DNA of 64,000 bases. Source: Motiliproteus sp036961355 (GTDB lineage Bacteria > Pseudomonadota > Gammaproteobacteria > Pseudomonadales > Balneatricaceae). This document shows, in pieces, positions 27,396 through 36,414 of the stretch. The notes under the pieces were generated by a model. The model was not told the DNA's origin. It saw only the letters and a program-made list of their open reading frames with translations, and made no database searches. The DNA lies in assembly GCA_036961355.1 (NCBI GenBank), contig JBALVL010000014.1:45189-109188 (forward strand), written 5' to 3'. Position 1 is the stretch's first letter; each line of letters begins with the position of its first letter. The position numbers and the translations under genes were made by a program.

Positions 27396-30305
27396 ATGAA
27401 TGCACCGACAACCAATTCTTTACAGACGTTGAGCCCTTCACATCGCTTTAGCGATCGTCACCTGGGACCCGATGACAACCAGGTAAACCAGATGTTGCAA
27501 ACTCTGGGCCTGGAATCGGTGGCACAGTTGATTGAACAGACGGTTCCTGAGTCGATTCGGCTGCAACAACCGTTGGCGATGGAGGCTGGGCAGAGTGAGG
27601 AGCAGGTGTTGGCCGTACTCAAAAAGCTAGCCGATAAAAATACCGTCAATAAGTCTTATATCGGCAGTGGTTATTACAACACATTGGTTCCGAATGTGAT
27701 TCTGCGCAACGTGATGGAGAATCCGGGGTGGTATACCGCTTATACGCCGTATCAGCCTGAAATCGCGCAGGGGCGTTTGGAGGCGTTGCTTAACTTTCAG
27801 CAGATGGTGATAGATCTCACCGGCATGGCACTGGCTAACGCCTCGCTGCTTGATGAAGCTACCGCAGCAGCAGAAGCGATGGCGCTTTGTAAGCGTGCCA
27901 ATCGTAAAAAGAGCAATCTGTTTCTGGTTGATGAGCAGGTCCATCCGCAAACCATCGATGTGGTTAAAACCCGGGCCGAGTATTTTGGCTTTGATGTGAT
28001 CGTTGGTGAGCTGAGTGTGTTACTAGATCAGCACGATGCATTTGGTGTGATGATGCAGTATCCGAACACCAGCGGCGCGATCTGTGATATTGAAGAGCTG
28101 ATCGCTAAGGCCAAAGTGCAAAAGGCGATGACCTGCGTCGGTGCTGACTTGTTAAGCCTAGTCCTGCTCAAATCTCCGGGCGAGATGGGGGCTGACGTGG
28201 TTTTTGGCTCGGCCCAGCGTTTTGGTGTGCCGATGGGCTTTGGTGGTCCGCACGCGGCGTTTTTTGCCACTAGCGAGAAGCAGAAACGCTCGGCACCGGG
28301 CCGGATTATCGGTGTGTCGATCGATAGTCGTGGTAATCAGGCGCTGCGGATGGCGATGCAGACCCGCGAGCAGCATATCCGTCGGGAGAAGGCGACCTCC
28401 AATATTTGTACGGCGCAGGCACTGCTGGCCAATATGGCGGTGTTTTACGCGATTTATCATGGTCCAGAGGGGCTAAAGCGTATTGCTTCGCGGGTGCAGA
28501 TGCTGACCACGTTACTGGCCGAAGGGTTGCAGTGCTCAGATCAGACGCTGCTCAATGACAGCTGGTTCGATACCCTAACGCTGGTAGTCGGTGACCAACA
28601 ACAGGCCATCGCCGAGCGGGGCTATGCCGCCGGTATCAACCTGCGTTTGATCGATAGTGATAAGTTGGGCATCAGCCTTGATGAGACCACCACGGTGGCT
28701 GATGTCGAGCAACTGTGGCAAGTTCTGCTGGGTAGTGATCATGGGCTCGAGGTTCAAGCGTTGCTTGCTGTTATCGATAAGGGCGCTAAGTCGGGTATCT
28801 CGGCTCAAGTGCAGCGCAGCAGTGAGTTCCTAACCCATCCTGTATTCAATCGTTATCATTCTGAAACAGAGATGCTGCGCTACCTCAAACGGCTTGAGAA
28901 CAAAGACTTCAGCCTTGCGCACGGCATGATTCCGCTGGGTTCGTGCACCATGAAACTCAACGCCACCGCGCAGATGATCCCGGTGACTTGGCCGGGATTC
29001 GCCAATATTCACCCCTTTGCTCCGCGCGATCAGGCACAGGGGTATATGGATATGATCGACCAGTTGGAAGCGATGCTGGTCGAGGTGACCGGTTACGATA
29101 AAGTCTCGATGCAGCCAAACTCAGGCGCACAGGGTGAGTATGCTGGCCTGCTGGCGATCCGAAAATATCAGCAGAGTGTGGGCCAGGGTGAGCGTGACAT
29201 TTGCCTGATCCCAAGTTCCGCCCACGGAACCAATCCGGCGTCTGCGGCGATGGCGGCGATGAAGGTGGTCGTTGTTGAATGCGATGCGTTGGGTAACGTC
29301 GATATCGGTGATCTAAAACGTAAGGCCGAGCAGCATAAAGATGACCTTTCTTGTCTGATGATTACCTATCCATCGACCCACGGCGTGTTCGAAGAGGGGA
29401 TCAAAGAGATCTGCGATATCATCCACGACAATGGCGGCCAGGTGTATATGGACGGTGCCAACATGAACGCTCAGGTTGGGCTGTCTAAGCCGGGTCTGAT
29501 CGGCTCTGATGTGTCGCATCTGAACCTGCATAAAACGTTTGCGATTCCGCACGGCGGTGGTGGTCCGGGCATGGGGCCAATCGGTGTTAAAAGTCATCTG
29601 GCACCGTTTCTACCCAACCATGCGGTTAGCCCGATCGACGGGCCTACAGCGCCCGGCTTCGAGCAGATGGGTGCGGTTTCGGCGACCCCGTTTGGTAGCG
29701 CCTCCATTCTGACCATCTCATGGGCCTATTGTGCGTTGTTGGGCAGAGATGGCCTGCAGCAGTCGACCGAGATCGCGATCCTTAATGCTAACTACCTGAC
29801 CGAGAAGCTGTCGCAGCATTACCCCATCCTGTATCGGGGGCTAAACAATCATGTCGCACACGAGTGTATCGTCGATATCCGCCCGATCAAAGAGAGCTCG
29901 GGTATCTCTGAAGAGGATATTGCCAAGCGCTTGATGGATTTTGGTTTCCACGCACCGACCATGTCGTTTCCGGTTCCGGGCACGTTGATGATCGAACCGA
30001 CCGAGTCTGAATCCAAAGCGGAACTGGACCGTTTTATCGAAGCGATGGTAACTATCCGGCAAGAGATTGGACAGGTAGAAAGCGGTGCGATTGATGCAGA
30101 TAACAACCCACTCAAGCGGGCGCCGCATACCCAGGCTGACCTTGTCGAAGCTGAATGGAACCGGCCCTATAGCCGCGAGCAGGCGGTATTCCCGGTCGCG
30201 GGCCTTAAGCACAACAAGTTCTGGCCAACCAGCAATCGGATCGATAACGTCTACGGTGATCGGAATCTAATCTGTAGCTGCCCGGCGGTTGATGATTATC
30301 GTTAA
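27396..30305 (+). CDS. gcvP: Glycine dehydrogenase (decarboxylating), P protein
   Basis: 969 residues, the full length of the fused bacterial P protein. It decarboxylates glycine with pyridoxal phosphate and passes the aminomethyl group to the lipoyl arm of GcvH. The PLP lysine is in LNLHKTFAIPHGGGGPGMG, with the glycine-rich loop directly after. Other family blocks are YIGSGYYNT, GSCTMKLNAT and SSAHGTNPASAAM. The gene is alone here: no gcvH is seen in the window, and the only gcvT in sight is a relic. A GST gene follows 37 bases downstream. Confidence 0.98.
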   Translation: MNAPTTNSLQTLSPSHRFSDRHLGPDDNQVNQMLQTLGLESVAQLIEQTVPESIRLQQPLAMEAGQSEEQVLAVLKKLADKNTVNKSYIGSGYYNTLVPNVILRNVMENPGWYTAYTPYQPEIAQGRLEALLNFQQMVIDLTGMALANASLLDEATAAAEAMALCKRANRKKSNLFLVDEQVHPQTIDVVKTRAEYFGFDVIVGELSVLLDQHDAFGVMMQYPNTSGAICDIEELIAKAKVQKAMTCVGADLLSLVLLKSPGEMGADVVFGSAQRFGVPMGFGGPHAAFFATSEKQKRSAPGRIIGVSIDSRGNQALRMAMQTREQHIRREKATSNICTAQALLANMAVFYAIYHGPEGLKRIASRVQMLTTLLAEGLQCSDQTLLNDSWFDTLTLVVGDQQQAIAERGYAAGINLRLIDSDKLGISLDETTTVADVEQLWQVLLGSDHGLEVQALLAVIDKGAKSGISAQVQRSSEFLTHPVFNRYHSETEMLRYLKRLENKDFSLAHGMIPLGSCTMKLNATAQMIPVTWPGFANIHPFAPRDQAQGYMDMIDQLEAMLVEVTGYDKVSMQPNSGAQGEYAGLLAIRKYQQSVGQGERDICLIPSSAHGTNPASAAMAAMKVVVVECDALGNVDIGDLKRKAEQHKDDLSCLMITYPSTHGVFEEGIKEICDIIHDNGGQVYMDGANMNAQVGLSKPGLIGSDVSHLNLHKTFAIPHGGGGPGMGPIGVKSHLAPFLPNHAVSPIDGPTAPGFEQMGAVSATPFGSASILTISWAYCALLGRDGLQQSTEIAILNANYLTEKLSQHYPILYRGLNNHVAHECIVDIRPIKESSGISEEDIAKRLMDFGFHAPTMSFPVPGTLMIEPTESESKAELDRFIEAMVTIRQEIGQVESGAIDADNNPLKRAPHTQADLVEAEWNRPYSREQAVFPVAGLKHNKFWPTSNRIDNVYGDRNLICSCPAVDDYR

Positions 30306-30342
30306 TGAAAGCCGTTAATAATGGTCGTAAAGGGACTCGCGA

Positions 30343-31023
30343 ATGGCGGATTCGGCAGCATTGATCAAGTTGTGGCACTGCCACGGTGCTCGTTCGTTGC
30401 GCCCCTTATGGGCGTTGGAAGAGATGGGGTTGGACTATCAGATAGAAGTTCTGCCATTCCCACCACGGGTGTTTCAAAAAGGGTACCTGGCGGTTAACGC
30501 GTTGGGCACGGTGCCATTTTTCGATAATGGCGAAACCCAGATGACCGAGTCGTCCGCAATCTGTCACTATCTGGTGGAGCGGTACCAGCAACCACTGTTT
30601 GGCCTCAGTCCAGATCATCCCGAATACGGTGATTATCTAAATTGGCTCTATCACGCTGATGCCACGTTAACCTTCCCACAGGCTGTTGCTTTGCGCTATA
30701 GCGCGATGGAGCCACTCGAGCGCCGATTGCCGCAGGCCGCAGATGACTACGCGCGCTGGTTCTTAGCCCGTTTACGCCGCTTGGACGCACATCTCGACGG
30801 GCGTGAGTTCCTGGTGGCGGGGCGGTTTACCGTCGCCGATATTGCGGTTGGCTACGCGTTGCATTTTGGATCGATTCTAGGCCTGAGCTGTGAGTTTAGT
30901 TCGCTGGTGGTTAGTTATCTCAATCGACTACGTGCTCGGCCCGGTTTTAAACGGGCCAATCTGATTGGAGCCGAAACGGATCCATTTAAAGGCTTGGATC
31001 TTCATTTGTTAATTGATCGTTAA
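30343..31023 (+). CDS. Glutathione S-transferase family protein
   Basis: 226 residues. The N-terminal thioredoxin-like domain has the S-R-S motif near the glutathione site (CHGARSLRPLWALEEMGL) and the cis-Pro/TES loop (NALGTVPFF, MTESSAICHYL). The C-terminal helical domain contains the N-capping box FTVADIAVGYAL. It is a cytoplasmic detoxification or redox enzyme of unknown substrate. It lies 37 bases after gcvP with its own AAGGG site and may be co-transcribed. The last codons and stop are covered by an 11-base tandem duplication (31008-31029). Confidence 0.92.
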   Translation: MADSAALIKLWHCHGARSLRPLWALEEMGLDYQIEVLPFPPRVFQKGYLAVNALGTVPFFDNGETQMTESSAICHYLVERYQQPLFGLSPDHPEYGDYLNWLYHADATLTFPQAVALRYSAMEPLERRLPQAADDYARWFLARLRRLDAHLDGREFLVAGRFTVADIAVGYALHFGSILGLSCEFSSLVVSYLNRLRARPGFKRANLIGAETDPFKGLDLHLLIDR

Positions 31024-31029
31024 TTGATC
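31008..31029. repeat. 11-bp tandem duplication at a gene end
   Basis: GTTAATTGATC occurs twice in direct succession (31008-31018 and 31019-31029). The first copy ends the GST gene and supplies its last codons; the stop TAA lies at the junction. Confidence 0.85.
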
Positions 31030-31030
31030 G

Positions 31031-32269
31031 CTAAGTGGTTTTTTTGAATGGCAGGTGCATTCGTGCCTGCTCTATATAGCGAGAAATTTGCTGCCGCTCT
31101 GACTGTAATGAATGCTCGACCGCCTGATGCAGTCCAGGGTGGCGTAGCCAGTGCAGCGAGCCTGTTCTGACAGGCTCAAAGCCGCGTAGCAGTTTGTGCT
31201 CACCCTGCGTGCCCGGATCAAAATATTGCAGCTTTCGTTCGATCGCAAACTCGATGCCCTGGTAGTAGCAGGCCTCAAAGTGCAGGCAATCTAGCTCGGG
31301 TAAACCACCCCACCAGCGACCGTACAGTGCTTGCTGATCGAATAAAAACAGCGCGGCTCCGACCGGTTGGTGATCGCGCTCGGCTATTACCAGTAACATC
31401 TGCTGATTGAGTTGTTGCCGAATCCGGTCAAAGAAATTCCGGTTGAGATAGGCGGTCTGACCGCGTTGATGGTAGGTGTGCTGGTAGAATTGAAAGAACT
31501 GGTCCAGTACCTCTTCGGTCAACTGTTTGCCGGTTAGCCGTTTCATCTGGATCTGTTGTTCGTCGATCCGGCGACGCTCCTTGCGAAGGTTTTTACGCTT
31601 GCGCGAACTGAATCCTTCCAGAAAATGGTCGAAGTCACGGTAGTTACGGTTGAACCAGTGAAACTGACAATCATGCCGTTCAAGCAGCGGCAGTAGTGTA
31701 TTGGATTGTATCTGTGCGTTTTTCGCTTCAAGACCTTCCGTTTCAAAGCTTTCCGTTTCAAAACCCTCCGTTTCAGCGAGGGAACCGGAGAGTTCTTGCC
31801 AGTGACGTTGGATCAATTCTCGGCTGGGTCGGTCCGCGAACAACAGATGCCATGAGGAGGCGTGTAGTTGCCGGGCTTGATTTACCAACCCGGACAATAG
31901 CGGCTGCAGTTGCTGGTCATCGACGTAGCCGATCCGTTTACCGGTGGTTGGGGTAAAGGGGATGGTGGTGACCAGTTTGGGGTAATAGCGGATGCCGGCA
32001 CGTTGGCAGGCATCAGCCCAACTCCAGTCGAAAACATACTCACCGTAGGAGTGCTGTTTGAGGTAGAGCGGTAACGCTGCCTTAAGTTCTCCTGTTGATG
32101 AACTTAAGGTCAGGTGTTGAGGCTGCCAGCCGCTTTGTTGATCGATACTGTGGCTCTGCTCCAGAGCGTTGAGAAAATGGTGGCTGGTAAGCGGCGAATC
32201 GCCGAAAAGTTGTTGCCACTGTTGCTGATCAATAGGGTCAAGCTGTTTGATATGCGTTACATCCGTCAC
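31031..32269 (-). CDS. DUF482 / peptidogalycan-biosynthesis-like GNAT protein
   Basis: 412 residues. It matches the DUF482 family (GNAT/FemAB-like fold): YGEYVFDWSWADACQRAGI, YYPKLVTTIPFTP, SSRKRKNLRKERR, FYQHTYHQRG and the C-terminal EACYYQGIEFAIER. The family is predicted to transfer acyl or aminoacyl groups; the substrate is unknown. GTG 32267-32269 follows AGGAATT. A Glu/Thr/Phe repeat of four 5-residue units (as ETEGF-ETESF-ETEGL) inside the protein is coded by a 15-base tandem repeat and looks like a recent insertion in a surface loop. Convergent with the GST gene. Confidence 0.85.
   Translation of the reverse strand: MTDVTHIKQLDPIDQQQWQQLFGDSPLTSHHFLNALEQSHSIDQQSGWQPQHLTLSSSTGELKAALPLYLKQHSYGEYVFDWSWADACQRAGIRYYPKLVTTIPFTPTTGKRIGYVDDQQLQPLLSGLVNQARQLHASSWHLLFADRPSRELIQRHWQELSGSLAETEGFETESFETEGLEAKNAQIQSNTLLPLLERHDCQFHWFNRNYRDFDHFLEGFSSRKRKNLRKERRRIDEQQIQMKRLTGKQLTEEVLDQFFQFYQHTYHQRGQTAYLNRNFFDRIRQQLNQQMLLVIAERDHQPVGAALFLFDQQALYGRWWGGLPELDCLHFEACYYQGIEFAIERKLQYFDPGTQGEHKLLRGFEPVRTGSLHWLRHPGLHQAVEHSLQSERQQISRYIEQARMHLPFKKTT
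31716..31775. repeat. 15-bp tandem repeat inside the DUF482 gene
   Basis: Four units of 15 bases. The last three, AGACCTTCCGTTTCA (31731), AAGCTTTCCGTTTCA (31746) and AAACCCTCCGTTTCA (31761), are close copies; the first (31716) is more degenerate. In frame, so it adds 5-residue units to the protein. Confidence 0.85.
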
Positions 32270-32477
32270 GATAATTCCTGTTGATTAACAGCTTGTTGAA
32301 ACATGGTTAGCGACATCTATCATGCTTAGTTTGGTTTGCTCGCTTATACTTTGAGTCACTTGAGTGTTTGATATCGTTTATGTTCAACATTAACGGCAGT
32401 TATCGCGAGCAATACTCTGCTTGGATATGCTTTATGTCACAATTAAACAGTAACTACCAATAGGAGAGGTCACAATT

Positions 32478-32981
32478 ATGACTCAGCCTGCAGAGACACC
32501 GTCGATGGATTATGATCCTGCCCGGGACATTGATCCGGAACTTCACCCGTACTTGCTGCATCCTCAGTTGCAGCAGGACTGTGTGTTATTGGGTAGGTTT
32601 GTACTATGCGATCTGCTGCTGATGGATGATGCGACTTATCCGTGGTTTATTTTAGTTCCGCGGCTGGCCGATATCAGTGAACTCTATCATCTGTCGTTGG
32701 CGGATCAGAACCAATTGATGCTTGAATCGAGCCTGTTATCGTCCAATCTTGCCGATATCTTTAATGCTCATAAGCTTAACGTGGCGGCTATCGGCAACGT
32801 GGTTCGTCAGCTGCATCTGCATCATGTCGTCCGTTACCCCGATGATCCGGCATGGCCAGCACCGGTATGGGGAAAATCCGCCGCCAAACCCTATAGTGCT
32901 GTGCAGATTGCTGAGCTAAAAGAGCGGATCAATTCGTTATTGCTGGACGGCGCCGACTACCAGCCGGAGGTCGCTGGCTAA
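32478..32981 (+). CDS. HIT domain protein
   Basis: 167 residues. The histidine triad is in VRQLHLHHVVRYPDDPAW, where the central His attacks nucleotide phosphates. The N-terminus (HPYLLHPQLQQDCVLLGRF, YPWFILVPRL) is typical of the proteobacterial HIT group whose function is not defined. Such enzymes hydrolyse or transfer nucleotidyl groups. ATG 32478 follows AGGAGAGG. Monocistronic, cytoplasmic. Confidence 0.92.
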   Translation: MTQPAETPSMDYDPARDIDPELHPYLLHPQLQQDCVLLGRFVLCDLLLMDDATYPWFILVPRLADISELYHLSLADQNQLMLESSLLSSNLADIFNAHKLNVAAIGNVVRQLHLHHVVRYPDDPAWPAPVWGKSAAKPYSAVQIAELKERINSLLLDGADYQPEVAG

Positions 32982-33120
32982 TCAGGCGAAATACGTAATT
33001 GGGCTATTCGCGTGGTCGGGAAAACGTCGTATAGCAGAGATGGATTCTGCCGTGTTGGGTATTGAGGAAGCCTCCTTTTGTGAGGCATAGCCAAGGCTAG
33101 TGAGGGGCGTTGTAAGGGGG

Positions 33121-35010
33121 TTACTGACTCAGGTTTTCCGGATTATGGTTCTCCGTACCAAGCTCAATCTCAATCAGGATGCTGCTGCCTTTGCCTTGCG
33201 TGTCCTCTAGAACTAGCGTTCCATTCATCGAACTGAGCCGCTCAATCATACCGTTCAATCCAAAACGCTCTTGTCGATCGATATTTTCCTCACTAAAGCC
33301 GATACCGTTGTCGGCAATCTTTAGCTGTAGCCTCGGGTCATGCGAGTCGCCTGACAGGGATGTGGGTGGGAGCAAACGTAGTTGTAACCAGGCCTGGGAA
33401 GCGCGGCTGTGCTTGAGGATATTGGTCAGGCCTTCCTGAACGATTCTGAATAGGTGGATCTCGACCTGTTCAGACAAAGATGGCAGTGTCTGCGGTAAAG
33501 ATAGCTCTATGTTGATACCGTGGGTGCTGAAATTATCCAGTGCTGGCATGTGCCGAATCGCTTCGATTAACCCCAGATCATTGAGCGGCATGGGCCGCAA
33601 CGACTTAATCCGCTGATAGACTACGTCTGACATCTCGGCGGTGTTTTGTTGAATAGACAGCGCGTACTGATGGATTTTGCTGTCGCTATCGCTGCCGGAT
33701 TTGATTAGGTATGCATCGGTGTTGATCACGGCTAGTGGTTGACCTAATTCGTCATGAAGTTCCTGTGCCAGATATTTGCGCTCTTGTTCCTGCAGTTTGA
33801 ACAACTGGTGTATCAACCGGCGGTTTCGATTGGCCAGTGCGGTTTGTTCTTGATGCGAGTGTTCGAGTAAGCGGCTTTTCTCCCGTAATCGTTGTTCGGT
33901 GGTTTGCAACTCGGTCAGCATCAATGCAATTTCGTTACTAAGTTGTTGGAATTCAACGATCGGTCCGGGTGTGAACTGTTGTAACGTGCTGCTGCGGCGC
34001 TGAGCAGCAAAGTCTCGTAACCGGTCCAGTGGTGACAATGCCAACTGTAAGGTGAGTAGCACGATAACCACTGCCAGGATGATAGCCAGCAGTAGTATTT
34101 TAGTGGACTGCAGGATGATGCCTTGTTGCAGTTGGTAGATACCATCGGTTCGCACCACGCTCACTAATCTGACGTCGTGCTCTTGCAGGAACTCCAACTC
34201 GATCGGCTGACTCATCGCTACCATGTCGCCTGGCAATTCGGTGATCAACTGCTGCGGCTGCAACGTGGCTTGTTGAAGGGCTTTGTATTCGGTTGATTCA
34301 GGTTTGGCCGTCGTGGTAATTAATTGACCGTCATAGGAGATCCCCGCTGCTAAAGTCTGCTCAGGGGCTAATTGAACGGCCCTGCTGATCACGGATACGT
34401 TGCCGGTCAGGAAGGTGCCTCCATGTAAGTAGGCGAGGACCTTGCCGGATTTTGTCACAATCGGAAGGCGCGTCTGAATCATAATAAGTGGTAGAGGATC
34501 GAGATTGTCGAGATTGACTAGGTGCCAGTCGTATAGGCTGGAATCAAATTGCTGAATCAGAGTCTTGCAGTCGATGGTTACTGTTTCAAACGGCAGGTGG
34601 GCGTTGCTGCAGGTTCTACTATCGGGGCTGCTCAATACGATGAAGTCTGAATTGATAACCTGATCCTGATTCGTGAGTATCTGTTGTAACGGCCGGTTAA
34701 TATCAGCCAGGGTGTTGTTATCGTTAAGCGTGGTCAGCTCTTTATGTGTTGAGAGTGCTTGTAGCTGGTAGCTGGTTAACGTCAGTTGTGTTTTGAGTAC
34801 CACGCGTAGCAATGCGTGGTTTTGCTGAACGCTATTGTTTATCTCCTTGCTAATTATTTGATTAGAAAGGCTATATTGCCCCCATAGACTGATACCGATG
34901 ATTAAACTGAAGGCGATAAGGATCGCTCCGCCCAATACCGAAAATAGCGATAAACGGCTAAACCGGGACGTCGGTTGGTCGATGTGATTCGGGCTGATTT
35001 CAGAGCTCAT
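33121..35010 (-). CDS. Membrane sensor histidine kinase (NarL-type), partner of a binding protein
   Basis: 629 residues. A first membrane helix (about 23-45) and a second (303-325) enclose a periplasmic domain of some 255 residues. A HAMP-like linker and coiled coil (345-410) follow. Next come a HisKA_3 dimerisation domain with the phospho-acceptor H419 (QELHDELGQPL) and an HATPase domain (N-box QEGLTNILKHS with N530, DNGIGF 567-572, GLNGMIERL). HisKA_3 kinases normally phosphorylate NarL/LuxR-type regulators. The kinase start overlaps the stop of the upstream periplasmic binding protein gene by 4 bases, so the two are made together. No response regulator gene lies nearby. Confidence 0.93.
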   Translation of the reverse strand: MSSEISPNHIDQPTSRFSRLSLFSVLGGAILIAFSLIIGISLWGQYSLSNQIISKEINNSVQQNHALLRVVLKTQLTLTSYQLQALSTHKELTTLNDNNTLADINRPLQQILTNQDQVINSDFIVLSSPDSRTCSNAHLPFETVTIDCKTLIQQFDSSLYDWHLVNLDNLDPLPLIMIQTRLPIVTKSGKVLAYLHGGTFLTGNVSVISRAVQLAPEQTLAAGISYDGQLITTTAKPESTEYKALQQATLQPQQLITELPGDMVAMSQPIELEFLQEHDVRLVSVVRTDGIYQLQQGIILQSTKILLLAIILAVVIVLLTLQLALSPLDRLRDFAAQRRSSTLQQFTPGPIVEFQQLSNEIALMLTELQTTEQRLREKSRLLEHSHQEQTALANRNRRLIHQLFKLQEQERKYLAQELHDELGQPLAVINTDAYLIKSGSDSDSKIHQYALSIQQNTAEMSDVVYQRIKSLRPMPLNDLGLIEAIRHMPALDNFSTHGINIELSLPQTLPSLSEQVEIHLFRIVQEGLTNILKHSRASQAWLQLRLLPPTSLSGDSHDPRLQLKIADNGIGFSEENIDRQERFGLNGMIERLSSMNGTLVLEDTQGKGSSILIEIELGTENHNPENLSQ

Positions 35011-36158
35011 TGACCGGAATACCTGAAGGCGGTTTCGGATAATAGACGCAGCTCTTGTTCGGTATGGTCGCGTGTTATCAATACAAGGCGACCTGAAAAA
35101 ATTTGTGGGACAGCAATGCCGTTCAGATCATTTCCGATCGCTTCTGCGATCGCTATGCCAGAGTCGTCATTCATTCGCATAACGGTGACGCTCAGCTCAC
35201 CGCGTTTGATTGCCGCAAGCTCGTTGGCACCGCCGCCCCAACCGCTCACCTCTACCTGTTGTTGTAAACCGAGTTGTTGAATGGCCTGCGCTGCTCCAAG
35301 GGCGACGTCGGTACTGCAGCTGAAGATAACATCAGGACGATCTGGGCTTTGTAGCATGCTGAGTGTTGCGATCCGAGCCGATTCACTATCGCCTTTGGTA
35401 TAGTAACTTGCACTGAGTCTATGTTTGGTTTGGTGCAATGTATCTTGGAATGTACCGCCGCGCAGTTTGCTGACATAGCCGGGTTTTCTGAACAGAATAC
35501 CAAAACTACGAGGTGGGTTATCTGGCAAGAGGAGCTTTTCAGCCAGCATACGGCTACCTAAAATATGGTCAAAGCCAACGTAGATAAAGGGCTGTCGATC
35601 CGCCCAGGCTTTCAGAGGTGTTGTGGTGTTGAGCAAAATGATTTTAGGACGAGGTTTGCTCAACAGATGCTCGATTAAGCGTTGCTGTCGTGGATCATCC
35701 AGCGTCATGATCAGATAGTCTGGATCGGTGGCAAGTGCGTCATCGATCGCTTTTTGTTGTTGCTCGATGCTAGCGGTAACGGCATGGGGGTGGTCGTGGA
35801 GTTGAAAATCGATATTCCGTTTCAAAAGACGTAATTTGAGAGCCTTCATGTTTCTTAGCCAGAAATCGGACTGCTGCAAGCCTGGATAGACCGCTGCAAT
35901 CTTAATCGGCTGAAGTTGGTCGATAGACAAAGGGGTGGCAACTGCTTCTACCTGTGCGGCAAAGGCTTTCATTAATCCGGCTTGCTCAGGATGTAGCTGG
36001 CTGTAACGCTCGATGGTGTCATAGGGGCTGCCGACATGTGCCGGAGCGTTCACTGATGTTAGCAGCAGAAGTGTTGCGACGAGTGAGATAACTAAAGCCC
36101 GGAGTGTTCTGCCAGTAACTAGCAGCAAATCCTGTTGTGTTAGAAGCGCTGAAAGCAA
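35007..36158 (-). CDS. Periplasmic sugar/AI-2-type binding protein
   Basis: About 383 residues. An N-terminal membrane or signal helix (about 20-40, ending VNAPAHVG) precedes a type I periplasmic binding fold (KIAAVYPGLQQSDFW, DYLIMTLDD, VIFSCSTDVALGAAQ, VEVSGWGGGANEL). It resembles LuxP, TorT and sugar-binding proteins. There is no ATG before the signal helix: the frame begins with TTG at 36156-36158, after GGGAG, and the first ATG (residue 63) is too late. There are no ABC permease genes; the coupled downstream gene is a histidine kinase. So its likely role is to present a ligand to the kinase rather than to transport it. Confidence 0.85.
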   Translation of the reverse strand: MLSALLTQQDLLLVTGRTLRALVISLVATLLLLTSVNAPAHVGSPYDTIERYSQLHPEQAGLMKAFAAQVEAVATPLSIDQLQPIKIAAVYPGLQQSDFWLRNMKALKLRLLKRNIDFQLHDHPHAVTASIEQQQKAIDDALATDPDYLIMTLDDPRQQRLIEHLLSKPRPKIILLNTTTPLKAWADRQPFIYVGFDHILGSRMLAEKLLLPDNPPRSFGILFRKPGYVSKLRGGTFQDTLHQTKHRLSASYYTKGDSESARIATLSMLQSPDRPDVIFSCSTDVALGAAQAIQQLGLQQQVEVSGWGGGANELAAIKRGELSVTVMRMNDDSGIAIAEAIGNDLNGIAVPQIFSGRLVLITRDHTEQELRLLSETAFRYSGQ

Positions 36159-36206
36159 CGGTCTTTTCTCCCTGTGTAGATCAATCGATTTTAACCCGAA
36201 AGCTCG

Positions 36207-36310
36207 AACTATGTCTTTAAATGTAAAGTCTTCAGGGTAAGGTCTTCAGCCGCAAGTTGCTTCAGGTACAAGGTCTTAGCTGAAAACTCTTCACAGACAA
36301 AAATCTTGAT
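36207..36310. repeat. Seven degenerate 14-16-bp tandem repeats
   Basis: A TCTTCA-like core recurs at 36214, 36229, 36243, 36259, 36274, 36288 and 36304, that is, at steps of 15, 14, 16, 15, 14 and 16 bases. Clear copies read AAGTCTTCAGGG and AAGGTCTTCAGC. The array fills the gap between the divergent binding-protein and tpm genes. Confidence 0.7.
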
Positions 36311-36414
36311 ATACCCGATTACGCTGTTTGTTTTATCATCCCGCACGCGACACAGTTAAAATTGCAGCGCCGATGAATGCTGTTAAACGGTCGAATCGAT
36401 AAAGGGAGAGGGAT

